Virus record (IMG/VR): IMGVR_UViG_3300037421_000060
Span: 1 to 40,499 of that record
Length of the DNA stretch: 40,499 nucleotides
Source of the DNA: a virus
Strand: one strand, 5' to 3'
The notes under the pieces were generated by a model that was not told where the DNA came from, made no database searches, and saw only the letters and a list, made by a program, of their open reading frames with translations. The position numbers and the translations under genes are program-made. Shown one piece after another: positions 15,615 to 24,239 of this stretch. The stretch's first letter is position 1; each line of letters starts with the position of its first letter.

Positions 15615-16025
15615 AGTCGGGGAAGGCATATAGGTGAACGGGCCACCGTCGAAACCGGCGCTAGTGGCGATACCGGCGAGGAGCGCGCCGCCAGCGGACG
15701 ACGTGCTCAGAGCGCCAGCGGCGGCGGCGTAAACCGTCGCGCCGATGGTGATCGTGCCGGAGGCAATGCCGAACTGCTCGCCCTGCGCGTTGAGAAAACG
15801 GCAGGTGCCAAAATAAGAAACGGTTGTCGTGCTTTGTGAAATTGCCTGCATAGCAACGACGGTGGCGCGGTTGGTTGCACCGGCCACAAGAAGCGTCGGC
15901 TTAGCGCCGTTCGTGTCGGCAGTCGTGCCGAAATAGCAACGTTGATAAAGCGTAATTGCGTTGCTCGTGTCCGACTGGAAAGTGTCGAAGCCGGATTGAT
16001 TGATTGTCGCGTTAACGTAAGCCAT
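15606..16025 (-). CDS. Capsid decoration protein (DUF2190-like)
   Basis: A 139-aa beta-rich protein. Its second half (ASGTITIGATVYAAAAGALS, then GALLAGIATSAGFDGGPFTY) has the G.vV.aa..G.v......~.iG.A pattern of small capsid-stabilising or decoration proteins that precede the major capsid gene. It sits between the protease-scaffold and capsid genes, the typical place. It would bind the outside of the mature shell. A conserved leader shared with the capsid gene suggests equally strong expression. Confidence 0.65.
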   Translation of the reverse strand: MAYVNATINQSGFDTFQSDTSNAITLYQRCYFGTTADTNGAKPTLLVAGATNRATVVAMQAISQSTTTVSYFGTCRFLNAQGEQFGIASGTITIGATVYAAAAGALSTSSAGGALLAGIATSAGFDGGPFTYMPSPTAA

Positions 16026-16060
16026 TTTAGGAGTTGGTTAGAAAAATTATATTAGGCGGC
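16026..16060 (-). promoter_or_regulatory. Conserved leader of the decoration gene
   Basis: On the minus strand GCCGCCTAATATAATTT is followed by TTCTAACCAACTCCTAAA and ATG. The first 17 bases are identical to those before the capsid gene, and the AACCAA...CCTA part is similar too. The TAA inside is the stop of the protease-scaffold gene. Confidence 0.5.
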
Positions 16061-17161
16061 GCGCAGCCCGGTCTTAACCTTGCCGTTAAGATAGGCTTGA
16101 TAGGCTTCGGGGTGATTCGCCAAAACCCACGCATGGCGGTCATGGGAAAGCTGCATGCCCTCCTTTTTCTTCTCGGCGAGAAGTTCAAGGTAGGTTTTCG
16201 GAACGATTTTTTCCTTGGCCAAGCGGACGCGCTCGGCTTCAGCGGCGGCATCGGCGGACTTGTCGGCGGCGGACTTTTCGGCGTTGAGGCCGAGGGAAAC
16301 GCGCTCGGCGCGCATTGCCGCCATGCTGTCAGTTGCGGCCTTGACCTGCAAGGCGAGAGACTTGATTGTGGCTTTTAGCTCGGCATCATTGTCGCCGTCG
16401 CCATCATCACCGTCACCGCCGTCTTTGCCCTTCTTGTCGGCATTGGGGAAGGCCATTTTATAGAACTTGCCCATTTCATCGGTGAACTGCTGGCCCACGC
16501 CTTTAATCGTCGCCATGCATTCGGTGATTGAGGCCATGCACTCGGCCATTGTCGGTTCTTTGGTGGAAGCCATAATAAAAGTTGTTTTAGGTTTGATGAT
16601 AATTTTTTTGTCCACTGTTTCGCGTTGCATATAAAGGCCGGAAGGCGTGATTGCGCCCGCGTCCACAATATCAACGGCGTAAATTTCGCCCACGCGCATA
16701 ATCGCGGTATCCTTCTCAAGCTGGAAGCTGGGCATAAAATCAATAGACAGGCCGATTAGCTCCGGCGTGTCCTTGGCAACCTCAAGGACGATTTCCCGAT
16801 CCCGGTAAGAGTCGTTGAGGTGTATATCGCAAACTACCCGGTCATCTATCTTGCGGAAATTGACCGCGTAACCGGCGCGGGCTTGGATTGCGTCGTCGTG
16901 GTCGCTGCGGACTTTCAACCGGCCCCCGGCGTCTTGGATAGCGCCTAGGAGCGTGTCGAGCGTCGTTTCGTCCGTGGTAATGGCCAGCTTTTTGACCGCG
17001 CCAGCCTCGGTTGGCAGCGGGTCGCCGTTTTGATCGAGGTAGAGGAATTTTCCCTGCGCATCCACCCCGGCTTTGGCGACGGTGACGCCGCGCAGGATAC
17101 CGGCTTTATTGTCAACAGAATCCCCCGCGTTTAATTGAAAGCGTAGCTCGTGGCCGATCAT
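16052..17161 (-). CDS. Prohead protease fused to scaffold
   Basis: A 369-aa protein. Residues 60-180 look like a capsid maturation protease: H88 in RSDHDDA, S139 in GLSIDF, and an acidic EIYAVDIVDAGA segment (159-170) matching the end of the U35/S78-type fold. An acid-rich linker (GDGDDGDGDND, about 245-258) is followed by a coiled coil (KSLALQVKAATDSMAAMRAE) and a helical scaffold-like C-terminus. This combines cleavage and scaffolding in one chain. An internal ATG at 16573 (residue 197, MASTKEPTM) begins exactly at the scaffold part and could yield a separate scaffold, as lambda Nu3 does from within gene C. Confidence 0.75.
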   Translation of the reverse strand: MIGHELRFQLNAGDSVDNKAGILRGVTVAKAGVDAQGKFLYLDQNGDPLPTEAGAVKKLAITTDETTLDTLLGAIQDAGGRLKVRSDHDDAIQARAGYAVNFRKIDDRVVCDIHLNDSYRDREIVLEVAKDTPELIGLSIDFMPSFQLEKDTAIMRVGEIYAVDIVDAGAITPSGLYMQRETVDKKIIIKPKTTFIMASTKEPTMAECMASITECMATIKGVGQQFTDEMGKFYKMAFPNADKKGKDGGDGDDGDGDNDAELKATIKSLALQVKAATDSMAAMRAERVSLGLNAEKSAADKSADAAAEAERVRLAKEKIVPKTYLELLAEKKKEGMQLSHDRHAWVLANHPEAYQAYLNGKVKTGLRAA

Positions 17162-17188
17162 TATAGAAAGGCGCGACTGTCCACAATA

Positions 17189-18802
17189 TCAACTCGGCTT
17201 TTGACGTATAGCGAACGGATCGAGGTCTTTTTCAGCGGACGCCTGTTGTTGCTCGCCCGCCTCGTCGCCCGCTTGGGTCGTCGAAGAATCCGCCGCCTTG
17301 AGGCCCGCGCCGGGATTGGGAAAGATTTTGCGCAGGAAGGGAATGATTAGAGCCTTATCGACGCCGGTTTTCTTGGAAATTTCGTCGGCATCTTGGAACA
17401 CGGCCAAGGCATATTCCTTGTTTTGCTGACGGATGCGCTCCAAGTCCTCGCCGTGCTCGGCGGCGTAGTCGTGCGCGGAGCCAAGGCCAGCCTCAATAAT
17501 TTTAATATCGGTCTCGTTTTCATTCTTATAATCAACCGTGACGCTGCGGCCCATCTGCCACGATCCTTGAAAACGGGCCGGGGAGCTGACTAGCGGCCCG
17601 AATTGATCGAGATTTAGAAACCCTGTATAGATACCTTTTTGGATAAGGCGATTTTTTAGCGGGGTAAGGAGCTTTAGCTTGAGCCATTTCTTATCATGGT
17701 CAAAAGTGCGCTCTGCCTTGTTCGCATAAAAACGCTGCACGACGCCCCCGGTTTGGCTGCGGTAGCAAAATTCCAGAGGCAGCTTGCACCCGATTGCTAT
17801 ATCGCGTTTCAGCTCCTCTAGAATGGCCGTGAATTGTGTATTAGGAAAGTCATTGGGGTAATTCATGACGCCCTCGCCGAGCTTAAAGAAACTTTGCGTT
17901 ACGCCATCCACGACGACGGAGAACGGCTGCGGCTCCCCGGTGGATGAAACGGGTTGGGCGGCATAGCCATTGCCGCGCGGCCTGCCCTGCTCATTAGTGA
18001 CATACGGGAGCTGCGCGGAACGCCATTTGATATTCATCTTGGAGAAATCCAAGATTTGTTTAATATCAAATGCATGCTCGATGGAGTTTTTGAAAACCGT
18101 TACCCCATGATATTGCTCGAAGCGGAACGGCTGGTAATAATGAATAAAATAATTTGCCTCAATCCGTTCCTGAAATTCGTAGCTGTTTAGCTTGGGGATG
18201 CGGTAATATAAATCATAGAACAAAGGCGCGCTCGTCGCCTCGTCCACGATAATCCCGTTATAGTTATTCGGGCCGATATTCGCGCCGATAAGCGGATTGC
18301 CAATGCGATCCCCGGAGAGGCAAACTAGCTTGAGGGTGTCGCCAGTGTCGATAATCTTGAAGCCGCATTCCCCATCGCGCTTCATGGAACGCAAGGCGAG
18401 CCGGGCAATGTAATTCAAATCGAGCCGGTTGGAAAAATCCACCGTCTCAAATTGCGCTTGCAGGTAGTCATTGATTGCCCGGTCTGCATCCGGGTTGCCT
18501 GTCGCGGCGCGATAGGTCAAATCCCCCACAACGTAGGTTTCGAAATCGTTTAGGATGCCGTCGAAGAATTGGAAATCCTCTTCCATCTGCCGGGCCGCGC
18601 GAATCAAAACAATGCGCTCGAAGGCTTGCCGGAAATCCTCCGGCGTTGAAAGGACGGCGGGGTAAGGCCGGTTGGTCGTCGGCTGCGCGCCCGCGTAAAG
18701 CTTCATGCGCTCGCCTTCGGCCTGCATTGCCTGTTGTGCAAAGTGCCGGTCAACTTTCCACTGCCCGGTCACAAGCTTGTAAACTACTTCGGGAAAGTTC
18801 AC
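17189..18802 (-). CDS. Portal protein, lambda family
   Basis: A 537-aa protein matching lambda-type portals. There is an early helical region (FDGILNDFETYVVGDLTYRA), the FYDLYYR/FIHYYQPFRFEQYHGV part, then ELKRDIAIGCKLPLEFCYRS plus FYANKAER, which resembles the conserved wing/stem core, and a C-terminal tail rich in Gln, Ala and Asp. It forms the dodecameric ring through which DNA enters the head. It overlaps the gpW-like gene by 4 bases. Length is typical. Confidence 0.85.
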   Translation of the reverse strand: MNFPEVVYKLVTGQWKVDRHFAQQAMQAEGERMKLYAGAQPTTNRPYPAVLSTPEDFRQAFERIVLIRAARQMEEDFQFFDGILNDFETYVVGDLTYRAATGNPDADRAINDYLQAQFETVDFSNRLDLNYIARLALRSMKRDGECGFKIIDTGDTLKLVCLSGDRIGNPLIGANIGPNNYNGIIVDEATSAPLFYDLYYRIPKLNSYEFQERIEANYFIHYYQPFRFEQYHGVTVFKNSIEHAFDIKQILDFSKMNIKWRSAQLPYVTNEQGRPRGNGYAAQPVSSTGEPQPFSVVVDGVTQSFFKLGEGVMNYPNDFPNTQFTAILEELKRDIAIGCKLPLEFCYRSQTGGVVQRFYANKAERTFDHDKKWLKLKLLTPLKNRLIQKGIYTGFLNLDQFGPLVSSPARFQGSWQMGRSVTVDYKNENETDIKIIEAGLGSAHDYAAEHGEDLERIRQQNKEYALAVFQDADEISKKTGVDKALIIPFLRKIFPNPGAGLKAADSSTTQAGDEAGEQQQASAEKDLDPFAIRQKPS

Positions 18803-19092
18803 GGCGGGCCTGCCCCAAAGGTAGAGAGCGAAGGAATGAACGAGCCTTGGCTGAAGTCTGGAGCCGCCGCCGTGGTCGTGTTGGAAAGCCCAAGCTCAGC
18901 GGTCAGGCCGTTGATTAGCCGGATTAGGTCGTCGATTGTCATAACGTCGAGGCCGTAACTCTGCGCGGCGCTAGACCCGGAGCGCACGCGGCCTGTCGTG
19001 ATCCGCAAAAGATACTCGGCTTGCGCCGCCGTTAACATATTGGTTAATTGCGTCGGCGAAAAACTACCGTAATCCAAGACAGGCGAGGCCAT
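18799..19092 (-). CDS. gpW-like head-tail joining protein
   Basis: A 97-aa protein from the ATG at 19092 (an ATG at 19113 would add seven residues). The helix-turn pattern LTNMLTAAQAEYLLRITTGR, then VMTIDDLIRLINGLTAELGL, resembles lambda gpW and related small joiners that precede the portal gene. gpW binds the portal channel and is required before tails attach. The C-terminal 25 residues are disordered-looking (Thr/Ala/Ser/Gly). Confidence 0.7.
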   Translation of the reverse strand: MASPVLDYGSFSPTQLTNMLTAAQAEYLLRITTGRVRSGSSAAQSYGLDVMTIDDLIRLINGLTAELGLSNTTTAAAPDFSQGSFIPSLSTFGAGPP

Positions 19093-19117
19093 ATAAAAGC
19101 CCCGCCTGTCCACAAGG

Positions 19118-19345
19118 TTAAGCCTTATTGCCTTTGCCTTCGTAGATTAGCACTTCCCAAAAGCGAACAAAGCCTAATGAAACACCCCATTCTAAATAAA
19201 AGGTGGGGTTGTCAGGATTCAATTGGCTGTCCTTATATCCATCTGGCCATGATTTTATAATGCAGACATATTTATTACCAAGAGCGCGAGCGCCCTGCCT
19301 TGCCTCTAACTCCGTTGTGTATTTGTTTTGATATAGTTTTTGCAT
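19118..19345 (-). CDS. Small protein of unknown function
   Basis: A 75-aa protein with mixed charge and many aromatic residues (IIKSWPDGYKDSQLNPDNPT; FYLEWGVSLGFVRFWEVLIY). I do not recognise the family. It opens the portal-capsid part of the operon after a 107-base gap behind the glycosyltransferase genes. A TATAAT lies about 10 bases before its ATG. Confidence 0.5.
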   Translation of the reverse strand: MQKLYQNKYTTELEARQGARALGNKYVCIIKSWPDGYKDSQLNPDNPTFYLEWGVSLGFVRFWEVLIYEGKGNKA

Positions 19346-19452
19346 AGCGCGCCTATTATATCAAATCGGGTTTCCCGGATTTGCGCGCTTGCGCCAACGA
19401 TCAATGATTTACAAAACCCCCTCGTGGCTAAAATAAAAGCTTGACGCGGTTT
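19346..19452 (-). promoter_or_regulatory. Gap with a possible minus-strand promoter
   Basis: A perfect TATAAT box on the minus strand (19360-19355) stands about 10 bases before the 75-aa gene. Seventeen bases upstream the sequence is CAAATC, a poor -35. It could drive the head genes separately from terminase and glycosyltransferases. There is no obvious hairpin terminator after the GT9 gene. Confidence 0.3.
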
Positions 19453-20949
19453 TTAGGTATTAACTTTTGCCCAATAAAGGAAGTCGTTTTCGGCTAGCCC
19501 CATCTTTTTAAACCAGCCCGCAGCGAGATTGCGGTTATAGATATTGCCGATGTTGTTTTCCTTGTTGCCGGGCCGCTCCCAAAAACTTTCGTGCTCCTCG
19601 TGGTAGATGGCTTTATCAATCTCCGCGCCGCCGTGGTACTTGATTAATTGCCGCAATACCTCGTCGTTTTTTTCCCGGCCCATGAGCATATCAGGCAACT
19701 CGTGGCCGTGGTCAACCCACCAAGCGCGGGAGAAAAAGAATGCATCGCTGCCGGGGTAAAACCTGCCGTTCCTGACAAGGTGAGCATAGGCGAAGGGTTC
19801 CTCTAGGCGTGAGAAATCCCAGCGGTGAGTAAACGCCGCGCCGTAACGCGAAACCTTTTCCAAAATCTTCCCGGTGAGTCCCGGCGCAAAGCAAACGTCC
19901 GCGTTGGTGAAGGCAATTATATCGCCCGGCTTAATCGTCGCCGGGAATGCATTTTCTATTACGTCGCGCAGGAACGGGGCCGGGCGCTCGTCGCCAATGC
20001 CCACCGCGTTGCGGGTCATGTCCTGTAATTGGAATGGCGCGGCGTCCCAGTAGCCGGTTTGATATTCCAAGCCCCAAGATTTCGCGGCAACTGCCATGCG
20101 CCGGGACGCATCGTTATAAACCTCGCTATATCCCGCCGAGGAATACGCATGCACGATCTTTGGCGGGGTTTCCCGCGCGTGCGCAATTGCCTGAATAAAG
20201 GCAGGCATGCAGCGCGGAAACTCGTCATAGTAGAAACGCCCGACGTGGTTTTTGCGCCAAGGCGTGCCATGCCAAGGCGACGGGCTGCGCGTGATAAGCG
20301 AAATTACCGGCGTATTGCTCGCCGCTGCCAAGTGCAAAACCCCAGTGTCAACGGTTACAAGGCAATGCGCGTTGTCAATAAGCCCAAGGAGGTCAAAAAA
20401 CTTTTCCGCTTTGACTTTGGAGAGGTCAATCAATTGGAAGTCGTGGCCAAAGGCTTTGTCTATTTCGGCCCAAGCCGATTTATTATAAGGGAACGGCGAG
20501 CTTATCCCGTTCAAGGCTACAAGGATATAAGGCCGCGTGAGGTTTAGGCAAAGGCTATTAAATAAATCCGCCTCGGCGCTGTAATCGCGTTTGTCTATAA
20601 CTAGCGGCAATGTTCCATGTGGAACAACCGCCCCGGCCTGCAACCATGACTCGATTGCGAAACTTTCTGCTTGCGGTTTATTGTCGCAAATATCCCCGTA
20701 TATTTGGCAGTTTACAATGTCCGCGCTATGGTGCCGGGCCTTGAATATGGCTTTAGATAGGCTGGTAAACTCCCCGTCATAAATAAGCCGGTCACAATAA
20801 CTCACCCCGTCGAGCAACCCGGCGTAATCACTTGATACCATGAGCGCCGGTTGCATGCCGGAGTCGTCCCGATATTGTTTAACTAGCGGGAGAATGTTTA
20901 AAATATCCCCGGCGCGTCCGAGCTGCACGAATGTTTTTTGATTAGTCAT
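19453..20949 (-). CDS. GT9 (heptosyltransferase-like) glycosyltransferase with extra C-terminal domain
   Basis: A 498-aa protein. The N-terminal 270 residues match ADP-heptose:LPS heptosyltransferases (GT-B fold): FVQLGRAGDILNILPLVK at the N-terminus, RPYILVALNG at the start of the second Rossmann domain, and the nucleotide-sugar-binding VTVDTGVLHLAAASNTPVI. The last 200 residues form another domain (DIIAFTNADVCFAPGL; FYPGSDAFFFSRAW), which looks like a GT-A-like galactosyl-type domain with NAD in place of DxD. The start at 20949 (MTNQKTF) follows the GT17 stop by one base; a longer reading back to 21072 is a shadow. It may modify LPS or the virion. Confidence 0.7.
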   Translation of the reverse strand: MTNQKTFVQLGRAGDILNILPLVKQYRDDSGMQPALMVSSDYAGLLDGVSYCDRLIYDGEFTSLSKAIFKARHHSADIVNCQIYGDICDNKPQAESFAIESWLQAGAVVPHGTLPLVIDKRDYSAEADLFNSLCLNLTRPYILVALNGISSPFPYNKSAWAEIDKAFGHDFQLIDLSKVKAEKFFDLLGLIDNAHCLVTVDTGVLHLAAASNTPVISLITRSPSPWHGTPWRKNHVGRFYYDEFPRCMPAFIQAIAHARETPPKIVHAYSSAGYSEVYNDASRRMAVAAKSWGLEYQTGYWDAAPFQLQDMTRNAVGIGDERPAPFLRDVIENAFPATIKPGDIIAFTNADVCFAPGLTGKILEKVSRYGAAFTHRWDFSRLEEPFAYAHLVRNGRFYPGSDAFFFSRAWWVDHGHELPDMLMGREKNDEVLRQLIKYHGGAEIDKAIYHEEHESFWERPGNKENNIGNIYNRNLAAGWFKKMGLAENDFLYWAKVNT

Positions 20950-20950
20950 A

Positions 20951-21646
20951 TTAAATTCGATTGTGAAGCTTGGGCCGTTTCTCCGTTGGGTAATGCTCCG
21001 TTCGCTCAATCCCCGGAAGCCTGCCGGATTCGACAAGCCGCAGCATATTTCTGCATCCCTCTTCCGGGGCATGAGATACGGCGCGGAGCTTGGCGGCTAG
21101 ATGATCCTTACCGCCGAAAAATTCGCAATGCCATCCTGAGTCTTTCAATATTGGGTGATTGGTTTGCCCGCGCCAAGGCTGCTCGCTTACCTTGGGATTA
21201 TACCGGCCAATTTTCCCGTTGTGCCATTTTTGGGTTACGTCTATCCGGTCAAAGTAGAAAAGGAGCATGTCCATCTCTAGCGTCATCGTCTCGTTCCCAG
21301 TTTCAAGAAACCGCGCGACAGTTCCCGCCTTGGGGATTTCGTCGGCGTCAACCCAAAGAACAATAGCCGGATTGATTGATAAAACCGCGTCCCTGACCGT
21401 TTGATATTGGATTTGCTCGCGCACCCAAGGGCTTTCGGCGCGCGGCGGGAGGTTGCAAACGAAGTGTTCGATTTTGAATTGCTCGAAACGTTTCCGGTTT
21501 TCCCAAAAGAATAAAGGCTTTTTAAGCCCCGTAAAAGTCAGCTCGCTTTCAACAATAACATGCGCGTCAACTTCGCCTTGCAGCTCGTAAAGTTTCACCT
21601 CTAGCAAATCCAATTCATTAAAAAATGGCGAGGCGGTTATTATCAT
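20951..21646 (-). CDS. GT17-like glycosyltransferase
   Basis: A 231-aa protein. It has the GT17 (Pfam Glyco_transf_17) signature: FFNELDLLEVKLYEL at the N-terminus, then VDAHVIVESELTFTGLKKPL, and VLWVDADEIPKAGTV, in which DADE is the metal-binding motif. GT17 enzymes transfer N-acetylglucosamine in eukaryotes, and bacterial and phage homologues modify surface sugars or unknown targets. It is translated with the HNH gene (4-base overlap) and the GT9 gene (1-base gap). Donor and acceptor are not known. Confidence 0.8.
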   Translation of the reverse strand: MIITASPFFNELDLLEVKLYELQGEVDAHVIVESELTFTGLKKPLFFWENRKRFEQFKIEHFVCNLPPRAESPWVREQIQYQTVRDAVLSINPAIVLWVDADEIPKAGTVARFLETGNETMTLEMDMLLFYFDRIDVTQKWHNGKIGRYNPKVSEQPWRGQTNHPILKDSGWHCEFFGGKDHLAAKLRAVSHAPEEGCRNMLRLVESGRLPGIERTEHYPTEKRPKLHNRI

Positions 21647-21981
21647 ATTATTTTCCCTTCGCTAATCATGGCCTTTACCGGGAAATCAATCAGGCTATTT
21701 TCAAGCACTCCGGGCGCGCGTGTTGCGCATTCAATATTATTGCGGCGCTGATTACAACCGAGGCAGGCAAGGACAAGATTTGAGCGAGCGCGGTAAGCTT
21801 CATAACTTGGCGCACCAGCGCGCGAAAGGATATGGTCGATTGTGGCCGTATCATACGGCACAGTATGACCCGCAGGCGGATAAAATAATTTGGTGAGCCG
21901 CCCGCACCAATGGCAATACGGGTTCTTTTTATGAAAATTCTTCCGGCGATTGCCGACTGAGTATCTTTTTAAATTATTCAC
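21643..21981 (-). CDS. HNH endonuclease
   Basis: A 112-aa protein from a GTG start at 21981, overlapping the TerL stop by 8 bases. The longer ATG reading at 22059 only translates TerL codons in another frame. Motifs are PYCHWCGRL (first CxxC), TIDHI (D49, H50), SNLVLACLGCNQRRNN (N68, CxxC and N77). This is a zinc-stabilised HNH nuclease. Genes of this kind next to terminase are often needed for genome packaging or cos cleavage in HK97-like phages; that role is an inference here. It could also be a homing enzyme. Confidence 0.75.
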   Translation of the reverse strand: MNNLKRYSVGNRRKNFHKKNPYCHWCGRLTKLFYPPAGHTVPYDTATIDHILSRAGAPSYEAYRARSNLVLACLGCNQRRNNIECATRAPGVLENSLIDFPVKAMISEGKII

Positions 21982-23809
21982 GTTTAAAAATCCCCGCCAT
22001 GAGCCCAAGGACAACCAGCATTGATTCACAATCAAGAAGGTGATCCGCCCAGCCCCCAATCTTGCACCAAACCAAATTTTCCTGCCCGGTCTTGGGGTTC
22101 AAAACCAATTTCTGCCTATGGGAGTTTATATGGTCAACGTACTCCGGGCAAAAGTCGTTTATATCACTCGGCAATTCCCAATCCTGCGCCTTGCCGTCGC
22201 GGAGAGCCGCAAGCAAGTCCTGAACCTTTTGCGAGGCCCAAAGATGATAAATTGCAAACTCGCGCCCGCTCTGCGCCGTGCCGAAGCCAATATCAATATA
22301 GCGTTCCTCAGAAAAGAGCATGCGTTGCCCGGCGTAAATAGATTTGGCGCTATGAATAAATTCCTCTGTGTCTTGGCCGAGCAAGCCAAACCATTTGAAA
22401 TGAGAACATACCTTGTCAACCTCCGTAGGATCGAAGGCGCGGTCAACGACGGCCCACGGCCCCGGCCTCGCCGGGCTCCAATCCGGGATGCCAAGTTCCC
22501 GCTGTTTCGTCCGGCAATCCTCCCATTCATTCAACCGCCCGCAATCGACGAGGCGGGAGCTTCCATCCTCCGCAAAGGCCCGGCAAACAAACCAGCGGTG
22601 CGGGGTGTCACCGTGCCCGCCGCGCTGATTATCAAAAGCGATTAGGCGAATCCATTCCTTCGCCCAGCTCCCCGGCTTGAGCATTTCCGCGCGTGTATAT
22701 CCGCCAAGGCGTAGCTCTTTATTCACCGTAACGGGTTTATCTTCCCAAAACTCCGCGAGCTGCTGCGTGATAAATTCCTTGAGGATCGTCGTCGAGAATA
22801 CGCCGCCCTTGAGGTGCAGCCTAACCCAAGGCTCCATTATCTCAGCCCAAGGCTTGCGGCCTATAGCGAAGGCGTTGACGTGCAGCGACACGTTTTCCGG
22901 GTTGGCCTCCGGGTTCCTGAAAAGATAAACCCCGTTGGCGTTTAACCGGGCAAGTAAATCCTCGCTCCAATAAATCGAATAGCCGCATTTTTCATTGTGG
23001 CAGGTAACATGCACCGTTTTGTTAAACTCGGCCAAATCAAGCCGCCCGTCCGCATGCTGAATAGCCTTCGACAAATCAAAGCGAATATTGCACGCCGGGT
23101 TCCTGTGATCGAAAATATATTGAAACGGTTGCCCGCACGCCGGGCAATGGTGACACCATTCCCCCTGATTGCCCGACAACCATTCCTCGTGCAGCTCGGA
23201 GCCCTTAATCCCGCCCACGGAAATGTTTATAATCTTCCGCGTCTTTAGATAGGCTTCCGTGCGCGAAACCATTTCCTTGTACCAAGGGGTTTGCCACAAA
23301 TGCAGCTCGTCATTGATCTGCACTTCGATTGAATCCGCCTGCCGGTTGGAGTCCAATTCCGCGCCTTGTATCAAAAGAAACGTCCCGTCCCGGAAAATAA
23401 TCCGGCGCTTCTTTTTATGGTGCCGGTTGTCACTAAACCTATCCCGCATGACCGGGCACGAGTGAATAAGCTGCTGCAAGCGCGTATCGCTCCAAGTCTC
23501 GGCCTTGACATTCGTAACCGTGTTGAAAGCGATCTTGGCCGGTTGGTGCGTCACCCTATGGGCAAGCACAGTCTCAGCCATCTTCGTTTTACCTGAGATT
23601 TGCGGAGGCCCGATAAACGTAATTTTGCGGACGTAGGGATTTTTTGCTGCGCGCAATGCCTCTTTGATCCACGGAACATTCTCAATGTTATACCGGCCCT
23701 TGAAAGCTTCGGCACTCCCAAAGTCGATATTGCGCGCGGCCCACTCCCAAATTTCGGAGCGATCCGGGAGAGGCCACGCCGAGCGGACGGTTTGCTCAAC
23801 GAGGTTCAT
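21974..23809 (-). CDS. terL: Terminase large subunit, GpA family
   Basis: A 611-aa packaging motor. The ATPase has Walker A GPPQISGKT (67-75) and Walker B VQINDE (163-168, D167 and E168), with CxxC zinc pairs at C219/C222/C225 and C269/C274. The C-terminal nuclease part includes LIAFDNQRGGHG, with its Asp, and PGPWAVVDRAFDPTEVD. Length and domain order match lambda gpA-type terminases, which usually make cos ends. Only weakly different from the canonical Walker A (GPPQISGKT versus G...GKS/T). It overlaps the 78-aa gene upstream by 4 bases. Confidence 0.85.
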   Translation of the reverse strand: MNLVEQTVRSAWPLPDRSEIWEWAARNIDFGSAEAFKGRYNIENVPWIKEALRAAKNPYVRKITFIGPPQISGKTKMAETVLAHRVTHQPAKIAFNTVTNVKAETWSDTRLQQLIHSCPVMRDRFSDNRHHKKKRRIIFRDGTFLLIQGAELDSNRQADSIEVQINDELHLWQTPWYKEMVSRTEAYLKTRKIINISVGGIKGSELHEEWLSGNQGEWCHHCPACGQPFQYIFDHRNPACNIRFDLSKAIQHADGRLDLAEFNKTVHVTCHNEKCGYSIYWSEDLLARLNANGVYLFRNPEANPENVSLHVNAFAIGRKPWAEIMEPWVRLHLKGGVFSTTILKEFITQQLAEFWEDKPVTVNKELRLGGYTRAEMLKPGSWAKEWIRLIAFDNQRGGHGDTPHRWFVCRAFAEDGSSRLVDCGRLNEWEDCRTKQRELGIPDWSPARPGPWAVVDRAFDPTEVDKVCSHFKWFGLLGQDTEEFIHSAKSIYAGQRMLFSEERYIDIGFGTAQSGREFAIYHLWASQKVQDLLAALRDGKAQDWELPSDINDFCPEYVDHINSHRQKLVLNPKTGQENLVWCKIGGWADHLLDCESMLVVLGLMAGIFKRE

Positions 23810-24042
23810 TCCAATTTTATTGCCCGCGCCCCGTCGTGGCGTAGTTCATAATTTTCCGATAATAGTAATTGAGCCTCTAAATCCTCTTCACTGCCGGGCT
23901 TCGATTCTAGCCAGCGATCAATCAAGGCGCGGAGGTCGTTACGCTGCCTGACAAACTCGGCAATTCGCTCGGAGGTATAAACCCAGCCGAGCGCGCCAAC
24001 TGCTTTGCGCAGCCCATCCGGGGTGGCAAGGTCAAGCTTCAT
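23806..24042 (-). CDS. Small protein of unknown function
   Basis: A 78-aa, mainly helical, charged protein (RIAEFVRQRNDLRALIDRWL; then EEDLEAQLLLSENYELRHD). It lies between the zinc-ribbon protein and TerL with 4-base overlaps on both sides, so it is translated as part of the packaging genes. No family recognised. Confidence 0.55.
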   Translation of the reverse strand: MKLDLATPDGLRKAVGALGWVYTSERIAEFVRQRNDLRALIDRWLESKPGSEEDLEAQLLLSENYELRHDGARAIKLE

Positions 24043-24239
24043 GGCGCAGACTCCTTAACTTTTTTCCGCCCACTCAGAGTAAATTCCAATGTTGAGAACG
24101 GGCCTTCCCAAAGCCTTTCAGTTCGGCAACGGACGCAAAAGCAATTCCAGTAACGGGCCTCGTGCGCGACTTTCAATTCAACAAAGCCGCAAACGGAGCA
24201 AAGATAAAAATCGAAGTTGTTATCTTTAGGCGCGCTCAT
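24039..24239 (-). CDS. Zinc-ribbon protein
   Basis: A 66-aa protein with FYLCSVCGFVEL and NCFCVRCRTERLW, i.e. CxxC and CxxC pairs about 18 residues apart, a classical zinc ribbon. Both termini overlap neighbouring genes (ATGA type). It may bind DNA or the terminase. Function unknown. Confidence 0.6.
   Translation of the reverse strand: MSAPKDNNFDFYLCSVCGFVELKVAHEARYWNCFCVRCRTERLWEGPFSTLEFTLSGRKKVKESAP

Noticed and set aside
21982-22059. ATG extension of the HNH gene into TerL
   Set aside because: The added residues are TerL codons in another frame and lie before the conserved HNH fold; GTG at 21981 gives the usual short overlap.
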